DNA from: Malurus cyaneus samueli
Taxonomy: Eukaryota > Chordata > Aves > Passeriformes > Maluridae
Direction of reading: 5' to 3'
Assembly: GCA_009741485.1 (NCBI GenBank)
Contig: CM019216.1
Span: 49,333,248-49,397,247 of the forward strand
DNA length: 64,000 nt
A model generated the notes under the pieces. That model ran no database searches and had not been told where the DNA came from. It saw only the letters and a program-made list of their open reading frames with translations. This document shows positions 57,401 to 64,000 of the stretch, piece after piece. The stretch's first letter is position 1. Each line of letters begins with the position of its first letter. The position numbers and the translations under genes are program-made.

Positions 57401-60400
57401 CAAGAAAATGAAACTGCTTGACAGTCAGCGCCTCCATCCTGCTCCAGCTTGGCTCCTAAGATCCTGGCAGGAGACTGATGCTCTGCTGGGGTTTGGAATT
57501 CAGGCTGCTGGGCAAGGCAACAAAATCCTGAGTGCAACTTGAGATGGCCCTGCAGCTGCCACTCCTTTGTGCCTGTGACCTCGGCTTCAGCTCCCTTTGT
57601 GAGACAGGAGCAAACTGGAATGGGCTGGGGAGGAGCAAGGAATGGGAAAAGCAGTGCATGGGGCTGGGGAACCAATGCCATATAAGTTAGGGGGTGATGG
57701 GCTCACGAAAAGTGTAGGGTGGAGGTACCCAAGACACGATGGTTTGGGGGAAATCAGAAATGTGTGCCACAGGATGGGTTTCAGGAGGAGAAGCAACCCA
57801 CGGCACAGCGTGGGCAGGTGCTCAGCAAAGCAAGAAGCTGCAGCACCAAGGACCTGAAAGGGTTTGGGGCCTGATTCTCCAGGTGAGGCTTTGGTGGGGA
57901 TGGGGTTTTGAGAGACTTTAGGAACTTGGACACAATGACAGTGTGGGGTGGTCCTCAACTTGTAGAACTGTGCTTCCAGCCTTCACATGTTATTTTTTAG
58001 GGACTTACAAACTGGAAAATGACAAGGAGAAAAAATACGTAGGATGTGGGGAAGGAGAGGGAAAGAGAGGTGGAAGGTGAGATTCCAGGGAGTGGGAAAT
58101 GTCCTCTTCAGTGGGGACTGAGAAAAAGGGAGAAAGAGGAAGCACAGATGCAGCATCAGCACCCCGAATGCTGCACCTGTCAGAGAGAAAATCTTCTTAT
58201 GTTTGCATATGCACATTTCTGCATCTGCTAATGAGTACTTTTCCTCATTTCCAGAGCCAAAAGATTGTTAATTCCTGAATTCTGTTCTTACTTATTCCTT
58301 CCTGGCTGTCCAGCATGCATTTTCTAATATGCCTTTGTTTGGAAGGCTGGTTTCTTGCTACACAGCAGAAATACTTGAGTTAAATCTACTCTATAAAGGA
58401 CCCAAAAATGTGAAAAATGCTCTGGAAGCAGAAAAGAAATAGTTATGAGGAAGGAAAGGAGACACTACAGGAAAACTCATTTGCTGAGAAATGCAGCTTA
58501 TGTCTTATCAACTTAATTCCCGATAAGTCTTCATTTTGCTGTGAAGACAGATGCGATAAATATGTTAATGGCAGATTTCGATAGCTCAGTTTGTAGAACT
58601 GCAGAGCCAGATGGAAGTGATAATTTTTCTTTCATTTTAATTTTGAAATAAAAAGCAAGAAAGCAAGAAAGTTCCTGATATCTTAACACTATAATGACTT
58701 TTGAAAGGATAATGGACCTTAGCAGAAAATGACGATTAACTATCATGCCCTGATGCTCCTATTTTATTAAATTCCAGTTTCCCTGGCTGGAATTCTCTCA
58801 GCTTTCTTGCCAGAGATGAGCAGATTATTGCCTGTGACTGACTTTTCCAGTTCCACATTCATAAAGGTGTTTAGCAGCAATCCAGCTGGTGAGTATTTCA
58901 CTGATTCCAGTGTTGCTCAGGGGAGATGTATGACTAAAGAGATCACTGAAAATAGCATGGGATGGAGCTAAACTCTCTTAGTCCTTATCAGCAGTGAAAT
59001 ACTCCCCATTTTTGTCCCATAAGCAGTGCCCTTATGGTCTTAGGAGTATGAAGAGTAAATTGTGGCTTTCCATGCATTGATTAAGATTGCATTTAGTAAT
59101 ATTTGGTGTGATCTCTGTTTCAATTTAATACAAAACCACTGAGGGACATATATTAACACCTTATTAAATGTGTAGGATATTTACTGATTGAACTGATAGG
59201 CAAAAAGAAAGCTAAAAAAACCTTCTGCTGCTTGAATCCTCTTGTAGAGGAGGAAACAGTAGATAATGGGTTAAAAAGGAAATTTTAGGAAAATAAAGTG
59301 AAAACTTGGTTTACTATGTTCATTGTCATAGTTCTAACATGTGGAAAGAACAGACACATCTGGCTTGTTCCCTTTAAATAATTTTCAATTTAAGAGAATG
59401 AAATCCTGATTGGGTAATCCCACAGGAACTTTTCTCCAGGAACAATTTGGCAAGAGGGTGAGCTGCTCCATTCTCAAATCAGTACTATTAACCTCCAGGG
59501 TTTTATTAGGTCATTCCCACTTTCTAGATAAGCTCACAAATGAGAAACTGAGTGACCATTTAATTCCGCATGTCAGTTAGAGCCCCCTCTGAAATTTATT
59601 CCAATGATTCTAGCAAGGAAAATGTAGATTTCTTTTGAATTGAATTTTATAATGCATTTTATTTTGAGACAAAGGGTACAAATTGTTTTGTCATTCCTGT
59701 CCTCAGCTGGTGGTGCTTGTGGGTAGAGGTATTGGCTATTAGACAAATATTTGCTATCTACTATTCATATTAGATAGATATCTGCTGTATGAAATATCAG
59801 AATAATTTAATCTTTCAATAAAACCATTTTTTATTGGGATTTGTCTTTTTAATTTAATTAGAAGTAATACAAAATTACAAATATATGTGGTCTAGATGTT
59901 TCTTACCCAAACAAAATGTTCAGATGAGAGGGAAAGGGAAAGTGTGTGCTATACTGTGGAGGGGAGAGATCCCCAGGTTCTGGAAGTAAAAGCTGTATCA
60001 GCAGGAGCTGAGCCAACTTAATTAGCCCAGTGAAGACAGTGGGCAGAGTGCTTGGTTAATGCAGCTGCACCATGTTTGAGAGCTCATCTGCTGTCTCTGA
60101 GCTGTGCAAACACCCGTGTGTCTGCAGCACCTCACCTTGCACACAAGCAGGGGCAGCTCTCACTCTTGTCTGAGCTTCCAGTCCATGCTGGATGCATATC
60201 TCCTACAACCCAGTGACTCACAGGACCAAAGCACGCAGTGAAGCATGCAGTGCTGCTCTGGGCCAGGTTCTCCCTTACCAAGGTCAGAGAGCAGCAGGGA
60301 GAGACATCTGGAGCCTCTCTGCTCTCACAGCCTTGCTGCAGCTGAGGTGATCAAAGCACAAGCTGTGGCTAAAGGTGACCCGCCCTTGCAGATTATCCTC

Positions 60401-63400
60401 AGGTGCTGGCAGAAAACAGACAGACCTCAGTCCTCAAGCAGCAGCAGAATTTTATCCTGAAGCTCCAAACCAAGCAGAGCTTCCCAACTGGCGTGCAAGG
60501 GAGCCATCACCACCCTCCAGCAAGCAGCCAGAGCTCCCCAAGCACCGGGCAGGGAGCTGCTGCGGGCAGGAGGAGCGTGGCAACTCATGCAGCACTGAAG
60601 CTTATCCCAGGCTGCCACCTTGTCAGGCTTAAGTTCAGCTCATTAGGACGCTCATCTGTTATTTATGCAAATTAGCCCATGCACAGTCACAAAATATGCA
60701 AAGAGGGCTATTTATCAGTTTGGCACAACTTCCAGCTTTCTGAACCCTCAGACATTCCTGATAGATGCAAAAGAAAACACAATCTCCCTCAGTGCCGCAA
60801 AGGGGCCAAGGCGGAGCCTGGCTGTTACCATCCACATCTTCTCAGAGGACTCATGATGCTCAGGATAGAAAAGATAATGCATTCTGTGTGACTTTTTAAT
60901 CTAGTGAATAAAGGATCTCTACTTGTTTCACCTTCCCAGGGAACGAGATTTACAAATATGCATAATTCTAAGCATTCTGACTGCAGTGTATTATTTATTT
61001 ATAACAAGCACCTGACCAAAAAGAAAAAATAAAAAGGGTCTTCTGAAACAGTGTTCAAGTTATCTCCTTTGTCTGGGCAGCTGCAGTCTAAGGTTGCTCT
61101 CACTTAAAAATGTGCAAAAGGACCCCAGCTCATCCCTGTCCTGCCCTCACTGCAGGAAATTACTGTTTTCTGCATGAGCCTGCTCTGGAGCCAGCATCCA
61201 CCTGCTTTTCTGCACACACAGCCATCAGCAACTGCAGGAGCTCTAAGTCCTCCTGACAACGGCACAGATGTACCAGAAACACAGCTTTAGGGATTTTTCC
61301 CCCCAATTCTGTACCTCAGGCCAGTACTAAGAGAATTACCTGCCTGCTAGCTCCGTGGACAAGTTTCTCATGTATCCTTCCCTGCACAACAGGGTGTGTT
61401 ATTTGAGCAGCTGCAATGTTCATTGTACAGGTTAAAAGAAAAGATGTTTCTGTAGTAAAGACAGGAGAAGATGACACATCCTTTTGCTGTAGTACCCTTA
61501 TCTGAAGACCCACCTTATCCATTCACTTCTCCCACAGTCTGTTTTAACCATCTCCCAGGATCTTTGTGGAGCTTTAGGCCTGTGTGTGGTCTTGGAATTG
61601 GGGAACGAGGGGAGGAACACCTGCATCAGGCCAAGAGAGGTACTCACAAACACTGCCCTTTCAGAGTGACTACAACTCAACTTTGGTTTGATACCAACAC
61701 ACAAAAAAAAGAACTTCCTCTGAATCTCCCAAAATATAGTTACATGAGTTACATTCTATTTGAAGCACAGCACAATCACAACATTGAGACATGAAAGTAT
61801 TTCCAATATTTTTTTCTTCTTCCCCTTCAGGGAATGTATTTACACACAAGGACAACTGCAACCTAAGTTTAAAAACTCCTAAATTTTTTTTCTCATCAAT
61901 GGGCCTTCAATTCTTTCAATATGTGTGAAAAAATAGTGGTGGGTTGACCCCAGCCAGAAGTTAAACTTGCTCGTTCCACCCTGACATCAGCATAACCATC
62001 TCATCAGGAGAGAGAATAGTAAGAACAAAAACAAGAAAATGCATGGGTTCAGATACAGACAGTTTAATAAAAGAAGGAAAGAGGGGGAAAAAAAAAACCC
62101 AAAACAATGATGCAAAGGCAATCATTTACCACCTCACACAAGCAGAGTGATGTCTGGCCAGCCTCTGAGTTAGGGCTGCCTCCCTCAGCAAATCACCCCT
62201 TCAGTTTTTATTGCTGAACATGGTATTATGTGTCACAGAATATTCCTTTAGTCAGCTGGGGTCAACTGCCCCATCTGTGTCCCCTCCCAGCCTCTTGCCC
62301 AACCCCAGCCAACTTCCTTGGGGAAGTCTAGGAAATCAAGAAAGCCTTGACACTGTGGGTGCATGGCTGTGCAATAGCCAAAAGCCAAATGTAAACCCTG
62401 ATTGAGTGACAAATCCAAAAAATTCCTTGAAGGCTGGTGTGAAGAAAATCAAGCCCACCTCCTCTAGACCCAATGCAAAGATTAATGAAAAAATGCATTG
62501 TCTTAGATTAAACAAGAAGGAAATCATCCTAGAAAGGGCACTTGTTTCTTCACATCAAGAGCTATTCTAAAAGGACTGCCTTTTTTTTTTTATTTTTATT
62601 TTTTTAAATTCCAAACCTATTTCCCACTTGGGTAAGTGCAAAAGAATGAATTAAAAAATTTCTATACAACCTGTCTCTCTGCGAACTTAATTCTGCAATT
62701 TCCAGCTGAGCAAAATTGTCTTTACATCACGAAAACATATGCTTCCCCTTAATAAAGATTTAAATACAGGCACTTCAAGTCTCTCCCTTCACTTTTACAA
62801 TGCTGCAGTAAAGGATTATCCATGCGAAATTATACAGCCAAGATCTCTGCTGCGAGTCGGCATGGTTCCGTTGTTTTTCATGGATCAATTAACACACACT
62901 GGAGATTTCAGCCATTCTTGTCTGTGATGGCTAATTTGCCTATTACAGGGAGCTGAGAGCCATCTGTGTACATGCCATAAGGATACAACAGTGAAATGAA
63001 GACTTTAAACCCACAGAACATGACCCGTGATTGTAAGGCATTCAAAGACAAAAGAGGATACCTTACCTTTGGAGCCTGCGGTACATCAGACATTCCTTGT
63101 TTAGGCACGGCAAAAGCTGGAAGTGGTGCTGTTGTTGGCTTTTTGGGAGGCCTGGGTGGTGGATGAAGGGTTATGTTTTCATATCTTCGCAACATATAGT
63201 ATTCCTCTTCGCTGACCTCTTCCACCATTGTCCTCATCACAGGTGGCACAACTGTCTGGACGTCTTTGCTGAGCAAATGGACCAACATGTTCAAGCGATA
63301 CACAGGAATCTCCCAGCTCTCCACCGGACTGCTGGCGCTACCGATCAGCAAGTAAGAGTCCGTGATTTCTTCTTCAAGCTGCAGACCAGGCGCGGCTGCC

Positions 63401-64000
63401 AAGACATCTTCCTCAATGGAAAGGTCCCTCACGGACACTTTGACATTGAAAGGCAAATGGAATTCTTTGCAAATCTCAGAAAGGTGGTACTGTTTCTTGT
63501 CATGAATCACTTCCACAAAGCCACCTTCCATGTACATGGGGAGGAGAACTTTTTTATGTGTATCGCTTTGTATTTGCTCGCAAGCTAAAACGTCTATGAG
63601 TTTCTTTCTTCCCTCATGCAGAACTTCACTAGTCTGGCGTTGCTGAACTAGAAATTGATCTCCAACTGAAACAGAAAAAAGTTCTTTATGAGGGGAAGTA
63701 AAGGCTTTAGTTGCTACAACATGAAGCTGTTCTTTTTCGCTTCTCGCTATCTCTAAGTCGTAGGCAGTTGGAAACTCCCGAGGTCTTCTCTTGAACTTTC
63801 CTTTGTAGCTCATAGGGATTAAAAAATGTCTTTTGGAGGAATCACTTCTCATCTCCGAGGCTAGGACTCTTGCTGCCTGGTACTTTTTGTAGATGACAAT
63901 CTCTTTCCCTGTAGAGAATAAGTTATAAGTTTTTTGGCTTCCTGAAGGCCCTTCCATTATCTCAGCAACCACAGGAAATTCTTTGCTTGTTCTCTCAAAT
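12353..64000 (-). CDS. THEMIS: THEMIS, 3' part of gene (exons listed separately)
   Basis: On the - strand a large exon reaching the right edge is followed by two short exons and a candidate terminal exon; the phases at consecutive junctions are 0, 1 and 2 and all agree. The encoded protein shows CABIT-domain motifs, a PPPRPPKKP docking site and an acidic C-terminal region, which together identify THEMIS (about 640 residues in mammals). THEMIS is a T-lineage adaptor that binds GRB2 and SHP-1/SHP-2 phosphatases downstream of the T-cell receptor and is needed for thymocyte positive selection. The 5' exons, including the start codon and first CABIT region, lie right of the window. The gene covers at least 51 kb here, mostly intron. 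Homology is by recognition and not by database search; I regard it as secure. Confidence -1.
12408..18127 (-). other. Putative last intron of THEMIS
   Basis: This intron is bounded by the GTGAGT donor at 18122-18127 and the tandem acceptor at 12408. It contains a very AT-rich TTAATTAAT-type cluster at 14429-14458, a TTTTG repeat near 16251-16267 and several homopolymer runs. A 97-codon + strand frame (13574-13867) has no recognised homology. No mobile element was recognised with confidence. Confidence -1.
18128..18272 (-). CDS. THEMIS: THEMIS internal exon with acidic tract (145 nt)
   Basis: On the - strand the acceptor TGTTAATTTTTCAG precedes 18272 and the consensus donor AAAAG|GTGAGT follows 18128. 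Entering in phase 1 it encodes [20 protein letters not shown], then [20 protein letters not shown] and KHTLSEGK, leaving phase 2. A run of seven glutamates is followed by a [10 protein letters not shown] segment and a basic stretch. The tyrosines in the acidic context (NYEAE, DYSYID) are plausible tyrosine-kinase sites; that is inference. Because the exon ends in a strong donor, at least one more coding exon must follow at lower coordinates. Confidence -1.
22490..22508 (+). repeat. TTTTG pentanucleotide run
   Basis: About four consecutive TTTTG units are followed by a T-rich then A-rich stretch. It is a simple repeat. Confidence -1.
25235..25640 (+). mobile_element. CR1 LINE fragment, 3' region
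   Basis: The sequence follows the distal part of avian CR1 in sense orientation: TTGGGGTCCTGGAAGACAAG, CACCTGGAGCGCTGGGTCCA, CTGGAGCAAGTCCAGCAGAA, GGGGCTGTTCAGCCTCGTGA and CTTTTCAGTGGTGCCCAGT. These correspond to the end of the reverse-transcriptase ORF and the start of the 3' region. The reading frame is interrupted, so the copy is dead. Both ends are approximate. Confidence -1.
26393..26880 (+). mobile_element. Solo LTR of an avian endogenous retrovirus family, + orientation
   Basis: The element begins TGTGCTGGATTTGGCTGG and ends GGTTAAACCACA, giving TG...CA termini over 488 bp. Its internal order (GGGTTTGTGCTGAACACAG, TTATTGCTGAGCAGAGCTTA, GGCTTTTCTGCTTCTCATAT, GGGACAGGTGACTTCAACTG and a terminal GGCTTGGTTGCTGACTGGGG) matches the LTR family I know from bird genomes. 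No internal retroviral region adjoins it. I see no clear target-site duplication. It is antisense to THEMIS. I do not name the family because I cannot search Repbase. Confidence -1.
27871..28024 (-). CDS. THEMIS: THEMIS internal exon (154 nt)
   Basis: On the - strand the acceptor TATGTAATTTCAG ends just before 28024 and the donor AAAG|GTCAGT follows 27871. In the phase set by the large exon it reads [20 protein letters not shown], then [20 protein letters not shown] and [11 protein letters not shown], fully open for 51 codons plus one base. It carries a hydrophilic linker rich in D, E, N and K with no domain. This fits the unstructured C-terminal part of THEMIS after the proline-rich site. 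It lies 35 kb from the preceding exon. The exon is too short to appear as a long open frame and was found from splice sites and phase. Confidence -1.
31055..31088 (+). repeat. (TG)n microsatellite
   Basis: There are about 16 TG units with a single CG interruption. It produces the HTHTHT reading in the opposite strand, which is not a gene. Confidence -1.
31375..31560. mobile_element. Possible ancient CR1/L3-like LINE remnant
   Basis: The segment with CATCATGTGGCAATGAGCTG and CAGAGTTTATTTCTGCATTG, followed by a T-rich part, resembles a widely conserved old LINE 3' region (GGCAATGAGTTCCACAG type). The resemblance is from memory and weak; the boundaries are guesses. Confidence -1.
31800..31998 (+). 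repeat. A/C-only low-complexity tract
   Basis: About 200 bp consist almost entirely of A and C on the + strand (CAAAA, CCAAA, CAACA units), with only a few G and T. It looks like a degenerated CAAAA-type simple repeat. The opposite strand reads as a phenylalanine, leucine and tryptophan-rich frame, which is an artefact. Confidence -1.
33215..33725 (+). mobile_element. CR1 LINE, 3' end
   Basis: Typical CR1 3' sequence in sense orientation: ATGGATCTGCTGGAGCAGGT, GTTCAGCCTGGAGAAGAGAA, GGTTGCCCAGGGAAGTTGTG, TGGAATGAGATGTTCTTTAA and CCCCTTCCAACCCAAAGCC, followed by a TTCTATGAAAAT remnant of the terminal repeat. The 3' end is well defined; the 5' truncation lies near 33180-33240. It is non-coding and diverged. 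Confidence -1.
34509..34615 (-). mobile_element. CR1 LINE, short 3' end, - strand
   Basis: CATAGAATCATAGAATGG, TTTGGGCTGGAAAGGACCTT and CCACTAGACCAGGTTGCTCC form the reverse complement of the CR1 3' terminus, including two ATTCTATGA terminal units. It is about 100 bp long, less diverged than the copy at 7070, and opposite in orientation to the copy at 33215. Confidence -1.
34985..35215. other. CpG-rich block in THEMIS intron
   Basis: About 230 bp of GC-rich sequence has frequent CpG dinucleotides in otherwise AT-rich, CpG-poor intron. It includes the 10-bp repeat array at 35021-35070. It could be an orphan CpG island, an alternative or antisense promoter, or simply a GC-rich satellite with flanks. 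Donor-like CAG|GTAAAT at about 35509 and GAG|GTAATG at about 35461 lie downstream on the + strand. Confidence -1.
35021..35070 (+). repeat. 10-bp tandem repeat, five copies (NNNGCATCCC/GGNGCATCCC)
   Basis: Five consecutive decamers share CATCCC in register, with GGCT, GGCG, GGAG and GGCG preceding it. The period is exactly 10 bp. The array sits inside the CpG-rich block. Confidence -1.
39146..39176. repeat. Perfect inverted repeat, 13-bp arms, 5-bp loop
   Basis: The arms TGCAGATACTTAC and GTAAGTATCTGCA are exact reverse complements separated by ATATG. It would form a 13-bp stem. No function is evident, and it lies in the large THEMIS intron. Confidence -1.
46465..46484. repeat. Perfect 20-bp palindrome
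   Basis: TCAAGATCAATTGATCTTGA equals its own reverse complement and contains two GATC sites flanking AATT. The symmetry does not extend outward. Confidence -1.
47861..47976 (+). repeat. (GGGAGA)n purine satellite, about 116 bp
   Basis: This is an uninterrupted purine-only stretch of GGGAGA hexamers with a few GAGA and GGGAGG phase shifts. It is homopurine on the + strand and homopyrimidine on the - strand. All open frames across it (repeated GE, LP or LS) are artefacts of the repeat. Confidence -1.
53377..53425 (+). repeat. (TA)n(CA)n compound microsatellite
   Basis: TATATATATATA is followed by about eight CA units and a short ATATATACATA tail. A TA-rich segment precedes it from about 53358. 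Confidence -1.
61934..62470 (-). mobile_element. Solo LTR of the same avian retrovirus family, - orientation
   Basis: Read on the - strand the element ends GGGGTCAACCCACCACTA at 61934. It contains, in order, TGAAGAAAATCAAGC-type 5' sequence (reverse), GGCTTTTGGCTATTGCACAG, AAGGCTTTCTTGATTTCC, GGACACAGATGGGGCAGTTG, ACCCCAGCTGACTAAAGG and CATGTTCAGCAATAAAA, matching the family of the copy at 26393 and its usual order. It has an A-rich tract at 62091-62103 (+ strand). The 5' limit is uncertain. It lies about 600 bp downstream of the THEMIS large exon and in the same orientation as THEMIS. Confidence -1.
62207..62212 (-). terminator. AATAAA within the LTR, sense to THEMIS
   Basis: The - strand sequence CAGCAATAAAAACTG carries a canonical poly(A) hexamer at the place where this LTR family normally has one. 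Because the LTR is in the THEMIS sense direction, it could act on THEMIS pre-mRNA. Confidence -1.
62580..62608 (+). repeat. T-rich run
   Basis: This is a 28-bp stretch of T with two A interruptions, followed by AAATT. It lies just beyond the presumed 5' side of the LTR at 61934-62470 and may be unrelated. Confidence -1.
63067..64000 (-). CDS. THEMIS: THEMIS large exon: CABIT region and proline-rich segment
   Basis: The frame is open from the window edge ([18 protein letters not shown]...) to a CCA AAG|GTAAGG donor at 63067/63066, phase 0. Numbering from the codon at 63972-63970, residues 37-60 (VLASEM...[11 protein letters not shown]) and 128-152 (VLACEQ...[11 protein letters not shown]) both follow the CABIT core pattern of hydrophobic-X-Cys, spacer, LP, X3, GXF. 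The second has the conserved cysteine (131), the first a serine. Residues 257-267 are tyrosine-rich ([11 protein letters not shown]), and 271-279 read PPPRPPKKP, the GRB2 SH3 ligand of THEMIS. The GTG at 63972 is an internal valine and not a start, since the frame continues upstream. If the donor is not used, the frame runs on for about 51 residues to a stop at 62908-62910. Confidence -1.

Larger units (their letters stand above)
28025..63066 (-). other. THEMIS 35-kb intron
   Basis: This is a single intron between the large exon (donor GTAAGG at 63061-63066) and the 154-nt exon (acceptor just above 28024). It contains two recognisable CR1 ends, a possible ancient LINE at 31375-31560, one LTR, a CpG-rich block at 34985-35215 and several simple repeats listed separately. 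I found no coding exon inside. Frames such as 48430-48642, 53907-54092 and 55799-56245 lack motifs and convincing splice sites. Most of the interval holds nothing I can annotate. Confidence -1.

Noticed and set aside
63097..63588. 163-codon + strand frame opposite the THEMIS exon
   Set aside because: It is an antisense shadow of the THEMIS coding exon, which has the family motifs and the splice site.

Overview
The window reads as vertebrate nuclear DNA, most likely from a bird. Coding sequence is sparse and split into short exons with GT/AG junctions, introns run to tens of kilobases, and the repeats are CR1 LINE 3' ends plus LTRs of an avian endogenous retrovirus family. The species cannot be named from the sequence; the LTR family and CR1 types suggest a neoavian, possibly a passerine. 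Almost all of the many short open frames are chance frames in AT-rich non-coding DNA.

Two genes can be supported, and they face each other tail to tail. On the + strand, the left end holds the last four exons (about 1519-6044) of a LEG1 homologue (the human C6orf58 family, a secreted protein). The first exon visible here carries a one-base frameshift and lacks a recognisable 5' splice site, so this copy may be decaying, although its three downstream exons remain open and in phase. On the - strand, the rest of the window belongs to THEMIS, the T-cell signalling adaptor. A large exon at the right edge (63067-64000) encodes the second CABIT region and the proline-rich GRB2-docking segment. It is followed across a 35 kb intron by exons at 27871-28024 and 18128-18272, with matching phases 0, 1 and 2. 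A candidate terminal exon lies at 12353-12407, with a stop codon overlapping AATAAA. The arrangement C6orf58(+) / THEMIS(-) is the same as I recall on human chromosome 6q.

Layout: 1-1518, upstream intron or flank of LEG1 with nothing recognised; 1519-6044, LEG1 exons; 6045-12352, intergenic with one CR1 tail; 12353-64000, THEMIS. The THEMIS introns hold two LTRs of one family in opposite orientation (26393-26880 and about 61934-62470), three CR1 3' ends, a short CpG-rich block with a 10-bp tandem repeat (35021-35070), a purine-only GGGAGA satellite (47861-47976), an almost G-free A/C tract (31800-31998) and TG/CA microsatellites.

I see no bacterial-type operon, CRISPR array, phage or undescribed multi-gene system. 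The observations most worth following are the decay marks in LEG1, the retroviral LTR with a sense-strand AATAAA just downstream of the THEMIS large exon, the orphan CpG-rich block inside the THEMIS intron, and two perfect inverted repeats.
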